Below are positions 1 through 9,891 of a stretch of 64,000 nucleotides of DNA, piece by piece (within the stretch, counting starts at the first letter, position 1; every line of letters starts with the position of its first letter). The stretch covers positions 570,001 to 634,000 of the forward strand of contig JAOTOL010001523.1 of NCBI GenBank assembly GCA_034440575.1, given 5' to 3'. Source of the stretch: Imbricaverruca yamaguchii. Taxonomy: Eukaryota; Arthropoda; Thecostraca; Neoverrucidae. A model generated the notes under the pieces. The model was not told the DNA's origin. It saw only the letters and a program-made list of their open reading frames with translations, and made no database searches. Made by a program: the position numbers and the translations under genes.

Positions 1-306
1 ATTGCCCCGAGCATTCTCAGTGCCTTCTTCCTGGCTCTTGGTCTGTTCTGATGCCCCCAGTTTTGTGTTTAGAATAACACCTAAATCCTTCTGTTGAGTC
101 ACTGATAGCACTTGGCCACCCATCAAGTATGGAGCCTTCATATGCTGCTTACCTACATGCATGATTTTGACTTATCAAAATTAAATTTCATTTGCCATTC
201 TTCGGACCACTCAAGTTCGTCTAAGTTTTTTGCAGCGAGATATGCTCATCCTGACCTGTTATTGCCTAAAGACCTAAATCATCGAAATTTCAAACTTTAC
301 TGCTAG
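1..306 (-). pseudogene. Non-LTR retrotransposon reverse transcriptase fragment (CR1/L2-like), broken
   Basis: Read on the minus strand from 306 down to 1, three frames joined by single-base slips give the C-terminal part of a non-LTR reverse transcriptase. In order: an Asp-Asp pair at 278-283 in the place of the catalytic YADD/FADD box, a stretch reading LDELEWSEEWQMKFN (WQMKFN at 180-197), then IMHVG, then KDLGVIL at 73-90. The order DD, W-WQM-FN, K-MH-G, KDLGV is that of the palm-to-thumb part of CR1/L2/Jockey-type enzymes that copy LINE RNA at a nicked target. Frame changes fall in the homopolymer near 225-231 and near 165-172, so it is not a working gene. It runs off the left edge, where the thumb would continue. 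Family level (CR1 versus L2) is inference; the RT identity is fairly secure. Confidence 0.8.
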
Positions 307-454
307 GCCACTGAACTATGGTGTACGGTCGGCAGATTGGTTATCTTTCAATGTAAACACTGATTTGAACTGCTTGTCAGCTCCTCAACATCCTTCCTCC
401 CAATGTAGTCCCGTTTACTTCCAGTGGACCAATTGTGCTAGAAACTTTACTCAT

Positions 455-835
455 CTTATAAAAAAAAAAAAATTTTTAATTCCCCCCCCAATTTTTTAAA
501 AAAAAAAAATCTTTTTTTTTTCCTTCTTTTGTTTTTTTTTTTTTTTCATCTTGCTTTTTTTTATCCCTTTCAATTTAAAAAAAATAAAAGATTTTTTAAA
601 ATTATAAAAAAAAATTTTTTATTTTTATTTATTTTTTTTAATTATTGTTTAAGAAGTTAGGGTCCCCCCCCCCCCTTTTTCCCTCTTTTTTTTTGGGGGA
701 GGGGTGTCATGAGTGTTCCTTCTAAAAAAAAATTAAAATTTTCACAATTTTCAAACAAATTTAAAAAATAAATTTTTTTCTCATCTCTAATGGCTATAAA
801 ACCCCCCCAAAACCCCCAAAAACCCCCCATTTTAA
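455..835. repeat. A/T homopolymer-rich low-complexity tract with short C runs
   Basis: Long alternating runs of A and T, broken by runs of 7-12 C (near 482-489, 663-675 and 801-829). Almost no ordinary sequence is left. Its texture matches the larger block at 38.3-39.5 kb and it could be a poorly resolved consensus. Confidence 0.8.
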
Positions 836-1622
836 AAACTGTTGAAATTACTTCGCCATCTCCTGCTTACAGTGCCTAACATTGATTTGGAACCGTGATG
901 TCAGACATGACGGGAAACCTAGCGGTTGAAACTTAAATTGCATCCACTCTTATTTTGTATATCATTATAAAAAATGGGGTTTTAAAGTCCGTTCTAAACA
1001 GAACTGGGAGTGGAAAATTACGACTTAAGCGTGATGAGTGATGGACATTGTTTCCTTTTCGGTGTCATCCCGCCCAATATCCGGTAAATCTGGCACACTG
1101 CTTGCTTCCCGGTGGACATTGTGTAGCCGAGAGGCAACAGAATGCTGCTGAACCCAGCACTTTTAGTTTCTCATCGTATTTCCAGGAATCCCCAATGCCC
1201 GTCCCCCTGCTTTCTTCAGAGCGACACTAATGCGCTGGAAACGTGATATTGTTCTAGGTCAGTTGAGCTCGCATGCCTCGGCCTCAAACTACACGTTTAT
1301 CCTGCAGCTATATAAAAAGTGGCCGTTTTGTGCATGGTTAGCGTTCAAGGCGGTGTGGCCGATGGGCTGTCTTCCTACGGGTGATTTGGTAATTGTTATA
1401 CTTGCCCGGGAAATTTACCGTGCGCCCTGACTCCGGAATGTCCGTAATGACACTTAGAAGCCTTTCTTCCACTTTTTGTGGGGTTTCGTTACTCCTCAGG
1501 ATATGCTTCAGCTGCATTCTTCTGAACTTCGTCTCGCATGCTGGCGACGTTGGAAATTCCGTCCGAAATGCACATACAGCTTACTCGCGCAGCGAACATA
1601 TATGGCTGGCAATTACCTCAAA
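836..1622. other. Non-coding interval with a SINE-tail remnant
   Basis: No coding signal. The 15-mer AACCTAGCGGTTGAA at 916-930 is identical to the SINE tail at 1764-1778, so this may hold the eroded 3' end of another copy; nothing else recognised. Confidence 0.4.
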
Positions 1623-1632
1623 CTGCATTTTA

Positions 1633-1810
1633 GGGGTCGCGGTAGCTCAGTTGGTAGAGCGTCGGGATCTTGATCACAAGATCCGGGGTTCGAATCTCAC
1701 AACCGACGGCGTTTACCGAGTCCACCCGCGACCAATCGGCGTGAGAGGTTGGCAATGCTGTATAACCTAGCGGTTGAATGCGTCGTAAAAGAGCCCAAGG
1801 TTCTTCTATG
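1633..1810 (+). mobile_element. tRNA-derived SINE with 10-bp target-site duplication
   Basis: A tRNA-like head (about 1635-1709) carries a Pol III A box, TAGCTCAGTTGGTAGAGCG (1643-1661), and a B box, GGTTCGAATC (1687-1696). The head resembles tRNA-Lys(CTT), but the anticodon and acceptor stems are eroded, so it is not a working tRNA. A body of about 100 bp follows and ends in TGCGTCGTAAAA (1779-1790) and AAGGTTCTTC. The element is bracketed by the perfect direct repeat CTGCATTTTA (1623-1632 and 1811-1820), which shows retrotransposition. Related copies in this window: 17168-17368, 35356-35513 and a 3' half at 35953-36036. Confidence 0.9.
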
Positions 1811-1820
1811 CTGCATTTTA

Positions 1821-3180
1821 AAGACGATCATCGTAAAGACTTCTCAACGGTACGGCGGCCTTGACTACTCTGACATGTTTCGGTACAGAAGTTAACGAGT
1901 CAAGGTGTTTGCACCATTAGTTTCAAAAGTCTATCGTTGTTCACTGGAACAGGACCGAACCATCTCTCCCGTCTGCTCAACTGTAGCGTATCGGCATCGC
2001 AGTTTATCGAACAAGCGCTGGGCAGAGCCGTGTGTACCGAAACGTTTGGATTATTTGGCAACCCTGAGGAAAAGGTGGCATGAGAAAATTGCGACCACCT
2101 CCCTATGCCTCCAACACACACGACCATCACGCTGTGCGCCGTGGCCTATGTCCTATCACACCATGGCGCCTCTTGGCAAAGTTCACCTATCCTAACGATT
2201 ATGATGCGAACTAAACTGTTGCTATTGCAGCTTGGGGCAATGGGCACATCATGATCGATCGTCGCTTTGGTTTCCGAAATGTCAGCTTGGTTCTTTTGAT
2301 CAGTCTTCGGAAGTATTACATTCGTCAGAAATCAGAAACGTCAGCTTGATGTTCCATCGCACAATGGTGAACATTTAAAACTAATGGTGTAAAAATCGTC
2401 ACTCGCTAACTTCTGTACTAAAGCATATCAGCTTGTTTAAGTCTACCGTACCTGCCGAGATGTCTAAGATGTACGCTAGCCGTCAGCTTGGGTAGGTTTC
2501 CGAAGCGTAGCCAATGCCCGCCGGACAGAATCCTAGCTGACCAACCATTCAACTCGCCTTATTGAAACCAACGAGGCCGCTGTGGCATTGGGTACGCTGC
2601 TCGGACACTGTTTTGCACCATTTCTAGCCTTCACGATGGCCCAGCTGTCTTCAAATTGGCAATCAGCGAGCTGCGGCGCAGGCCGTCATTGTCAGCACCA
2701 GTGAATGCATTCTCTTTCTGGGTTGCGTTCCATCCTCAGTGCCTTCGATATTGTCGGCCTCGGCAAAAACACGCGCACCGACCATCTATTGGTGTCCAGG
2801 GCACCATCGGCTTGGTGATGATCACAGTTGGAGGCTTCAAACCCGTGCGGCGAGTTATTGCTGGCTCCCGGCGAGCTGGCATGGTGCCGAATTTCCACTC
2901 AGTTTCGCCATTCAAGATCGATTGGATCGATGGATTGGCCGTGCTGGCTGGTGCCGGAGGTCATCACGAGCCGGACAGAGGTCACCCCTGGGTCCCGTGG
3001 ATCGTCCCGTCGCCGCCCCAGGCATCAGACGGAAGGGTGGAGGTCAGCTGGAGTCAGTTTGCTTTGGGGTCCGCTGGTGCCCGATTATGTTTGGTGGGTT
3101 CGAATGTCAACTTAGATCGAGCCGGCCCGGTGCGGCCTGGTTCAGGGATGAATCAATGCCAGCCGCTCGGCGCGCCTGTT
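1821..3180. other. Non-coding interval, nothing recognised
   Basis: The motif GTCAGCTTG recurs irregularly between 2229 and 2490 with no fixed spacing. Open frames at 2656-3456 and 2739-3323 overlap each other and the following 42-bp array, and resemble no family I know. Confidence 0.4.
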
Positions 3181-3306
3181 GTCAGTCCAGATCAGTTCTT
3201 ACTGGTGCGGCTTGGGTCAGAGGTCAGTCCAGATCAGTCCTCCCTGGTGTGGCTGGGGTCAGAGCTCAGTCCAGATCAGTCCTCCCTGGTGTGGCTGGAG
3301 TCAGAC
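3181..3306. repeat. Minisatellite, 42-bp unit x 3
   Basis: The phrase GTCAGTCCAGATCAGT starts at 3181, 3223 and (first base changed) 3265, giving a strict 42-bp period. The unit carries a CTGGTGTGGCTGGGGTCAGA core. Confidence 0.9.
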
Positions 3307-4225
3307 ATTCCGCATCAGACTAACCCGGTGCAGCTACAGCTACGGCAGCTGGATACAGCTGGAGTCAGCTGGGCTGTTCAGCTGTTGGCTCGCCTGGCAC
3401 TCAGGCCGAGCCGGGCTGTCGCCTCTGGTCGGGCTGCTGTCGGCCTCGCCTGGTAGTCGGGCTGCCTTCGGGTGCGGCCGCAGGTCAGCCGGATCAAAGT
3501 GCCGCCAGTGGCCGCTGACCCGTGACACTTGACCCGGCCGCCACCGAGACGCCCGATAGAGATCGGCGCCGTCGCCGCGGTGGCTCCTCTAATGAATAAT
3601 TAAGATTCTGTTTACTGATGTCGACGTCGGGTGCGATTAAACAAATTACACCAGTCAGGACTTTATGAAAAATGGAGTGGCGCCGGCGCGCCGTGAAATT
3701 CTGGGGTGGGCCGTGTCTGGCCGCGTCGGCCCGTCCGTTCGGGGGTAGCCACTGATTAAACAAGAGGCATCGGCTCCGTCATTTTGTTAATTACGGGTCG
3801 GGTCGTTCCGAACGCACCGGTCCCCCATATTTCCCTCCCGTGAACCGGCAGCCTCTGCTAACTCTGCGGATGATCCCCTTTCGCCGCGGTGAAAAAGGCG
3901 GCATTAAATGTCGATCTGGTGGCCGACGGCAATATACGCCCGGCGCAAAAACGCTAATCTGGCCGCGGAGGCGTCGCGGCGACCCCTGGAGCGGCGCGCA
4001 CTGCCTTATGATTGCACTATATGGAGCGGTTTATGTCAACGATAAACTTCACAGAGCCACACTTGTCAGCGGTGTGACACCACGTAAACCGGCGGCCGCC
4101 AGCTGCGTCGATTTACTGGCGGTGATTTTCCGGAATCGGCTGCGCCCTGCGCGCACCTCGCGTGACCTTCGGTGCCATGGTCTGCCCTCCGCCGTCCGTC
4201 ACCTGACAGTGTAGGCGCCGCCAGC
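3307..4225. other. GC-rich non-coding interval
   Basis: CpG-rich sequence interrupted near 3590-3660 by AT-rich DNA. Open frames on both strands are the chance kind expected of stop-poor GC-rich DNA. No splice-bounded exon or known domain seen. Confidence 0.4.
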
Positions 4226-4330
4226 GTCCGCCGCGACACCGAGTCCGTCCACTGCGACACAGAATCCGTCCACTGCGACACAGAATCCGTCCACTGCGAC
4301 ACAGAATCCGTCCACTGCGACACAGGTGTC
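4226..4330. repeat. Minisatellite, 21-bp unit x 5
   Basis: Unit GTCCACTGCGACACAGAATC plus one base, starting at 4247, 4268, 4289 and 4310, with a diverged first copy at 4226. It is the same unit family as the arrays at 4662-4860 and 7019-7325. Confidence 0.95.
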
Positions 4331-4661
4331 GCCCGGCGGTTCTTTGATTTGGACAGAAAGGCCAGAATCGCGATCACATGGTGCACGTGACCTGGGGGAA
4401 GAAGTACCTTATAAATACTATGACCGCGTTTTAGTTATGGATGCAAAGTGACCCTTGATGTCGACGCGCCCCTAAACTCCAATACACCACCACCACCACC
4501 ACTATGACCGCGTTATCGTTACACACAATGTCACCTTGCGTCCAGACGTTTATTTTTTTTCAGATATTGATTTAATTTTTGACTACTCGCTTTGCATTGA
4601 AGAATAACTTGCCACTACTAGCACCCAGCTCCAAAATGGATTTGGGTATCCTACAATATGG

Positions 4662-4860
4662 TCTCGTTCACTACGACACAAAATATGTCCACTGCGACAC
4701 AGATCATATCCAGTGTTACACAAACACTGCCCACTGCAACCTAATTCAAGTCCACTGCAACCCAGACCATGTCCACTGCGCCACAAACCCTGGTGGATGC
4801 GGCACAGATCCTGGCCACTGCAGCACAGATCATATCCACTGCGATACAGACCCTGGTCAG
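4662..4860. repeat. Left part of the 21-bp minisatellite, interrupted by the foldback element
   Basis: About nine diverged copies of the CCACTGCGACACAG unit. The array is cut at 4860/4861 by the transposon at 4861-7018; the last eight bases, CTGGTCAG (4853-4860), are the target-site duplication. Confidence 0.9.
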
Positions 4861-5598
4861 TAGGGCACAGCGTCCTTGAGAAAGTTTTGATTCGAGATTC
4901 GGCCATACGATTTTGAGATGTAATCGAGTGTGCTGATTTCAAATTCGAAAACTGTTTTTGGATCAGCATTTTCTGGTCCGCAAATTTGCACTTTTCTGCA
5001 GGTATGTTTCCTAACTTTATGCTAAATATGGGACTATGGACACAAAGGCATGTCTGAAAGTTGTGTGACTGTTATATTCGTGATGTTCACACAAAAATAC
5101 CTAAGATTACCATTTTTCAGCGCGCTAAAGCGTATATTGAATATATTTCTGACGGTTTCTCTGGTCCGTCCGACACATTCTCACTAACGCCATCTATAGG
5201 TGCTTTTTTCATTAACTCTGAAAATTGACTCTCATTGAACTAGACATGTATCAAAAGCCTGTCCAGTATACATCTAAAATGTACAGTAACGAACTGAAAA
5301 CTGATCCCTAGGCTCCCTCAGGGGCGGATCCAGGGGAGACAATAGTAGGTATGTTGAAAAAGGCAAAGGCAGGTTCGTATACAAAATACAAAAGCGAACA
5401 CGTTTCTTGAAAACTTCAAATAACATAAAACAAGCTTTGAAGTATCATAGTAATCGTTTGTAATGTAGGAAATCATTGCATAGCACACAGGACTGCCGTT
5501 TAGTGATCGGCTGAGGGAAATAATAGATATCTGAAGGACAGAATGCATAAAATACAGTTTTGTGTGGCCTATTTACTACTCCACGTCATTGGCCTACT

Positions 5599-5886
5599 TC
5601 ATAGCTTCCATTTTATCCTTCTTAGAGAGGAACACAGGCAACTGTTTTCTGTGGTGGGCACTGGCGCGGACAGAGCCATCTCAGGCCTCCTGACCTTTCC
5701 AGCGGCTGTCGTGACGTGCTGGACCGCCCTCTCCATCGACTGGGCATTCGCAGGGAACGGAGGGACATCCAGCGGCATGTATACGATCCTCCTGAGCTCT
5801 GTTGTGGCGATTCCGCACGTAAACACAGGTTCCGTGATCTCAGTGTCGTCCCAGTCGATCAGTTGTATAAGTGATGAGGCGGACAT
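5599..5886 (-). pseudogene. Transposon-borne protein fragment, left arm copy (95 codons open)
   Basis: The minus-strand frame starts MSASSLIQLIDWDDTEITEP and continues through a block with PANAQSMERAVQHVTTAAGKV. The pattern P-x-x-x-QSxERxVxxVT is one I associate with the C-terminal end of an uncharacterised protein common in invertebrate transposon annotations; this is recall, not a search result. It is probably captured or degenerate coding sequence of the parent element. The right arm holds the mirror copy. Confidence 0.45.
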
Positions 5887-5993
5887 GTTGATCTTAGGGT
5901 TCCTTCTCGTCCTTGGCGACTTGTCCCCGTACTCTGCTCCTCTCTCACACCGATGATCTTTTCGATGGCAAACTTCCTATCTTCAACATCAAC

Positions 5994-6293
5994 ATGTCCG
6001 CCTCATCACTTATACAACTGATCGACTGGGACGACACAGAGATCACGGAACCTGTGTTTACGTGCGGAATCGCCACAACAGAACTCAGGAGGATCATATC
6101 CATGCCGCTGGATGTCCCTCCGTTCCTGCGAATGCCCAGTCGACGGAGCGGGCGGTCCAGCACGTCACGACAGCCGCTGGAAAGGTCAGGAGGCCCGAGA
6201 TGGCTCTGTCCGCGCCAGTGCCCACCACATAAAACAGTTGGCAGTGTTCCTCTCTATGAAGGATATAATGGAAGCTATGAAGTAGGCCAATGA
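5994..6293 (+). pseudogene. Mirror copy of the transposon protein fragment, frameshifted
   Basis: The same protein start, MSASSLIQLIDWDDTEITEP, is read on the plus strand of the right arm. It follows the left-arm copy to MPLDVPPF, then leaves the frame because one base of the GGGAACGG run is missing here (near 6124). The two arms have therefore diverged independently since the inversion. Confidence 0.5.
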
Positions 6294-7018
6294 CGTGGAA
6301 TTGTAAAAAGGCCACACAAAACTGTACTTTATGCATTCTGTCCTTCAGATATCTATTATTTCCTCAGCCGATCACTAAACGGTAGTCCTGTGTGCTATGC
6401 AATGATTTCCTACATTACAAACGATTACTATGATACTTCAAAGCTTGTTTTATGCTATTTGAAGTTTTCAAGAAACGTGTTCGCATTTTGTATTTTGTAT
6501 ACGAACCTGCCTTTGCCTTTTCAACATACCTACTATTGTCTCCCCTGGATCCGCCCTGAGGGAACCTAGGCATCAGTTTTCAGTTCGTTAGTGTAAATTT
6601 TAGATGTATACTGGACAGGCTTTTGATATATGTCTAGTTCAATGAGAGTCAATTTTCCGAGTTAATGAAAAAGCACCTATAGATGGCGTTAGTGAGAGAT
6701 GTGTCGGACGGACCAGAGAAACCGTCAGAAATATATCCAATATACGCTTTAGCGCGCTGAAAAGTGATAATCATAGGTATTTTGGTGTGAACATCACGAA
6801 TATAACAGTCACACAACTTTCAGACATGCCTTTGTGTCCATAGTCCCATATTTAGCATAAAGTTAGGAAACATACCTGCAGAAAAGTGCAAATTTGCGGA
6901 CCAGAAAATGCTTTGATTCAAAAACAGCTTTCGAATTTGAAATCAGCACACTCGATTACATCTCAAAATCGCATGGCCGAATCTCGAATCCAAAATTTCT
7001 CAAGGATGCTGTGCCCTA

Positions 7019-7325
7019 CTGGTCAGTGCGACGCGGTTCGTGCCCACTGCGGCACAGACCCTGCCAACTGTGATACAGACCATGTCCACCGCGATACAGA
7101 CCCTGTCCACTGCGACACAGACCATGTCCACTGCGACACAGACCATGTCCACTGCGACACAGACCATGTCCACTGCGATACAGATATTGTCAACTGCGAC
7201 ACAGGCCCTGGTTACTGCGACCAATACCATGTGCGTTGTGACATACCCAGTCCACTGCGACACATACCCCGTCCACTGCGATACAGACCCTGGCCACTGC
7301 GACTCAGACCGACCCACTGCCGTCT
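7019..7325. repeat. Right part of the 21-bp minisatellite
   Basis: Opens with the target-site duplication CTGGTCAG and continues for about 14 copies of GTCCACTGCGACACAGACCAT with decay toward the end. Open frames of 160-190 codons on both strands exist only because the unit is 21 bp. Confidence 0.93.
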
Positions 7326-7739
7326 GTCGGCTGGCCCGGTTGGCTGGGGGGTCGAGGCGGCACTGTGGCGGTGTAAAAACGCTCGGCATCTCGGCCGCCG
7401 GCTCCACGCCCCGCTCTCTACACCTTGTCTTATTATGCAAATGCCTGGGGTTAATCAGCAGATTTGAGGTCTGCGACGCCGACAAAGGCCGTGCCGCCGC
7501 CGCCGCCGTGCCGCCGCTGCCGCCGCCGCCGCGCCGGTCCGCCGATGGTCCAGCGGGCCACGCCGTGACCTATTGGTGACCTGCCTTGACCCGGTAGTGA
7601 CCTGTCGTCGGTGCCGCTGCCATCCTGGCCAGATTCTGTCGAAATTCGTGCGGTGTTGGATGTCGGAGCTTTTCCACGCGCATACTGCTGTAGTTTGTCG
7701 TATTTGGGACCCCAACCTGATAGGATTCCTGCGAAGAGC
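7326..7739. other. Non-coding interval with a (GCC)n tract
   Basis: Holds an imperfect (GCC)n microsatellite at 7493-7536. Nothing else recognised. Confidence 0.6.
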
Positions 7740-7741
7740 AA

Positions 7742-7826
7742 CCTTAGGTGGGACTCGAACTCGCAGCCTAGTGGGTGAGAGACGAATGACCTACCCCTGT
7801 ACTACCTCATTCCTGCGGTTTTCAGA
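7742..7826 (-). mobile_element. tRNA-like sequence (SINE head or tRNA relic)
   Basis: On the minus strand an A-box-like GGTAGTACAGGGGTAGG is followed about 30 bases later by the B-box GAGTTCGAGTCCC. Only three of five T-stem pairs hold and no acceptor stem forms, so it is a decayed SINE head or tRNA pseudogene. Confidence 0.5.
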
Positions 7827-8436
7827 GTGTAGTGTGACAGGCAGTGACATAATTTTATTAAGATTATTGGCGGATGAGGCTCAATGCATGGAAGAAATTG
7901 CAGGACCCAGGTCGGTTCAGGGACCCGCTCAATACAGTTCCATATAGTTAGTATAGAGACACGCTAGCCTTCAGGTGCCCGAGCCACCAAAGTGTGCAAA
8001 GTTCCACCCCTGATGACAGGTTGGATCAGAGACATCTTCGATGTCATTTTCCGATGCATTCTGGTTCTTGGATGAGCAGAGCGTTCGCTCGCGACAGACA
8101 GAGATACAGACAGACATTCGGCACATGCTCCGCGTTGGGAATGTGATCTTCGAAGATCGCGACCCCACCCCCCGCTGCCCATGGCACCATCACAACATTT
8201 CATCAGTCGCAGTAGTCCTTGACCAGTGGACAGGTTGTGCGTGTGCCGCGTGTCGCCCTGACCCGACTGTCGCCGGTTTGCGTGACCCACCTCGGCCGAC
8301 TCGCTGCTGCCGCTGGAGTCGGCTGGCCCAGTTGGGCAGTGCCGGGTCGACACAGGTCACCGCCGACGCGGCACGGCCCATTGTGCGCCAGATTCCGCGC
8401 GTCCCAGCCGTCCGTGTGTCTCGCCCTGGCCAGGGG
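7827..8436. other. Non-coding interval, nothing recognised
   Basis: Mixed-composition DNA with short overlapping open frames on both strands and no identifiable domain, repeat or RNA. Confidence 0.4.
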
Positions 8437-8575
8437 CTGTCGGTGTCACTGACCCCACCGACCTGGCCGCTGGCAGTCGGTACCACTGACCCCACCGACC
8501 CGGCCCCAGGCAGTCGGTGTCACTGACCCCACTGACCCGCCCGGGGGCAGTCAGTGTCACTGACCCAATTGACCA
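8437..8575. repeat. Minisatellite, 37-bp unit x 3.7
   Basis: CAGTCGGTGTCACTGACCCC-type units begin at 8437, 8474, 8511 and 8548, an exact 37-bp period. Confidence 0.9.
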
Positions 8576-8704
8576 AATGACCATTGCGGGTAAAATATAA
8601 CGTATATTGTTCACAAGCGTTACGTTTTTAGCTTAGCTTCTGGCTGAAACGTTGGCGTTGCCAAAACGCTAACTGAAGGTCAAGGTCACGGACAGGAGGC
8701 GTCT

Positions 8705-8900
8705 GGGGACAGGGTGCCGAATGGTTAGAGTTTTGTACTCTGGGACACGGGGGTCCCGGGTTCAACACTCGCACCATTCGGAGCACTTCACAATCCCACG
8801 GCCCACCGGCGCAACAGTGTGGGTGGCGCCATTGGCCGTGATCGTGCACGAAGTGCGTCGTGAACCACTCAGTGAACAATAAACACGCGCTCTGAGTTTC
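8705..8900 (+). mobile_element. Second tRNA-derived SINE type
   Basis: The tRNA-like head runs from about 8705 to 8783. It has an A-box-like TGCCGAATGGTTAGAG and a B box GGGTTCAACAC in a CGGGGGTCCCGGGTTC context. The body has no homology I can see to the 1633 SINE until its end, where TGCGTCGTGAACC (8854-8866) matches that SINE's tail motif. An AATAAA lies at about 8878. I could not find a target-site duplication, so its limits are approximate. Confidence 0.65.
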
Positions 8901-8974
8901 TAACAGAAACAATGATGATGTTCCGAAATCATCTCCCCTTGCTCCGACAGCACCAGCGGACTTGGTAGTCGACT

Positions 8975-9071
8975 TAGTAGTAGTAGTAGTAGTAGTGTTA
9001 GTAGTAGTAGTAGTGGTAGTAGTAGTGTTAGTGGTAGTAGTACGGTAGTAGTAGTAGCAGTAGTAGTAGTA
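8975..9071. repeat. (TAG)n trinucleotide microsatellite
   Basis: About 100 bp of TAG/TGG triplets with occasional GTT interruptions. Confidence 0.97.
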
Positions 9072-9744
9072 TTTTAAAAGTAGTGGAAAAAGCGGTAGTG
9101 TATTTAAACGAAACAGAAAGTCGGGCACGCGCCTACGGGCATATAATATATTGTAGATCGTGAGCTTTGTCTTAATGATCCACGCTATGAGAGGCTCAAG
9201 ACATATAACAAAGGATCTAATGGCTTCACAGTTTGTGGTGTATGCCAACTCGTCGGCCTGGCTACTTCTTCGCTGGTGATTTGTGTTCGGTGACAGTCTT
9301 ACCTGTCGGCAGGTCGATGCGCCCAAAAGCCCCAATTATCATCATCGTCTTACCTGTCTGCACTGTTCGGCCGGGAGACCAGAGTGTGTCAGAGTGACTC
9401 AGGTGTCCATGCCCTCGGCCTCATCTCTGAGCGGCCTCATCTCGCGCATGCATGCTGATCCCCCCTAACTGCCACCCACGCCGAGTGCCACTTCCATAGC
9501 AGGAGAAGCGAATGGGAGTGTACTCCAAGCTTATCGAGGATTCCGTTTCGCGAGCGAGCCTCGAGGGCTATTTTTTAACATCTGTATGGGAGTCCAGCAG
9601 TGATTTTCCTCCCGCGGGCTGCATCATGCAATTATCGGACCGTCGAGAGCTGAAGGCCACCATTGTCCAACAACGTGTCCGTGACATCCATTCTGTAAGT
9701 CACCCTCTGGTGTTCGTGAGTTTCCTGCACCGTCCTCGTCGCCC
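9072..9744. other. Non-coding interval, nothing recognised
   Basis: No domain, array or RNA found. The open frame at 9512-9757 has no recognisable content. Confidence 0.4.
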
Positions 9745-9778
9745 GGTAGCCAGGTAGCCAGGTAGCCAGGTAGCCAGA
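9745..9778. repeat. 8-bp tandem repeat GGTAGCCA x 4
   Basis: Four exact copies immediately before two perfect hairpins. Confidence 0.95.
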
Positions 9779-9793
9779 CAGTCCAGTAGTATC

Positions 9794-9827
9794 CCGGGTA
9801 CAGGCCTTCAGCTCGGCCTGTACCCGG
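9794..9827. other. Perfect hairpin, 13-bp stem, 8-nt loop
   Basis: CCGGGTACAGGCC (9794-9806) is the exact reverse complement of 9815-9827. It is one of a pair of such hairpins 33 bp apart. Confidence 0.9.
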
Positions 9828-9860
9828 CCGAGTTCAGCCCGTTCTGTTGTTCAGCTGACT

Positions 9861-9891
9861 CTGCTTGCACGGTCTCTAACCGTGCAAGCAG
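9861..9891. other. Perfect hairpin, 13-bp stem, 5-nt loop
   Basis: CTGCTTGCACGGT (9861-9873) pairs exactly with 9879-9891 around the loop CTCTA. It is too short for a typical animal microRNA precursor. Confidence 0.9.

Larger units (their letters stand above)
4861..7018. mobile_element. Foldback DNA transposon with about 1-kb inverted arms, hAT-like, non-autonomous
   Basis: The left arm (4861-5892) and right arm (5988-7018) are reverse complements along their whole length, separated by a 95-bp loop (5893-5987). Termini read TAGGGCACAG..., and the insertion is flanked by the exact 8-bp direct repeat CTGGTCAG (4853-4860 and 7019-7026), inside a 21-bp minisatellite that continues in the same orientation on both sides. 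An 8-bp duplication with a YAGGG-type terminus fits the hAT superfamily; P and Merlin elements also make 8-bp duplications. The segments I compared by eye are about 93-95% identical. A second hAT-type terminus, CAGGGGCGGATCCAGGGG, lies inside each arm (from 5319, and mirrored ending at 6558), but its flanks are mirrored rather than directly repeated, so it was part of the sequence that became inverted. No full transposase is encoded. Confidence 0.9.

Noticed and set aside
1635..1709. Functional tRNA-Lys gene
   Set aside because: Anticodon and acceptor stems are mismatched and the sequence continues into a SINE body with a flanking target duplication.
5319..6558. A separate hAT element inserted in the centre of the foldback element
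   Set aside because: Its two flanks are mirror images rather than an 8-bp direct repeat, so the terminus was duplicated as part of the arm.
9861..9891. Rho-independent terminator or microRNA precursor
   Set aside because: No bacterial context or following T run, and the 13-bp stem is too short for an animal pre-miRNA.
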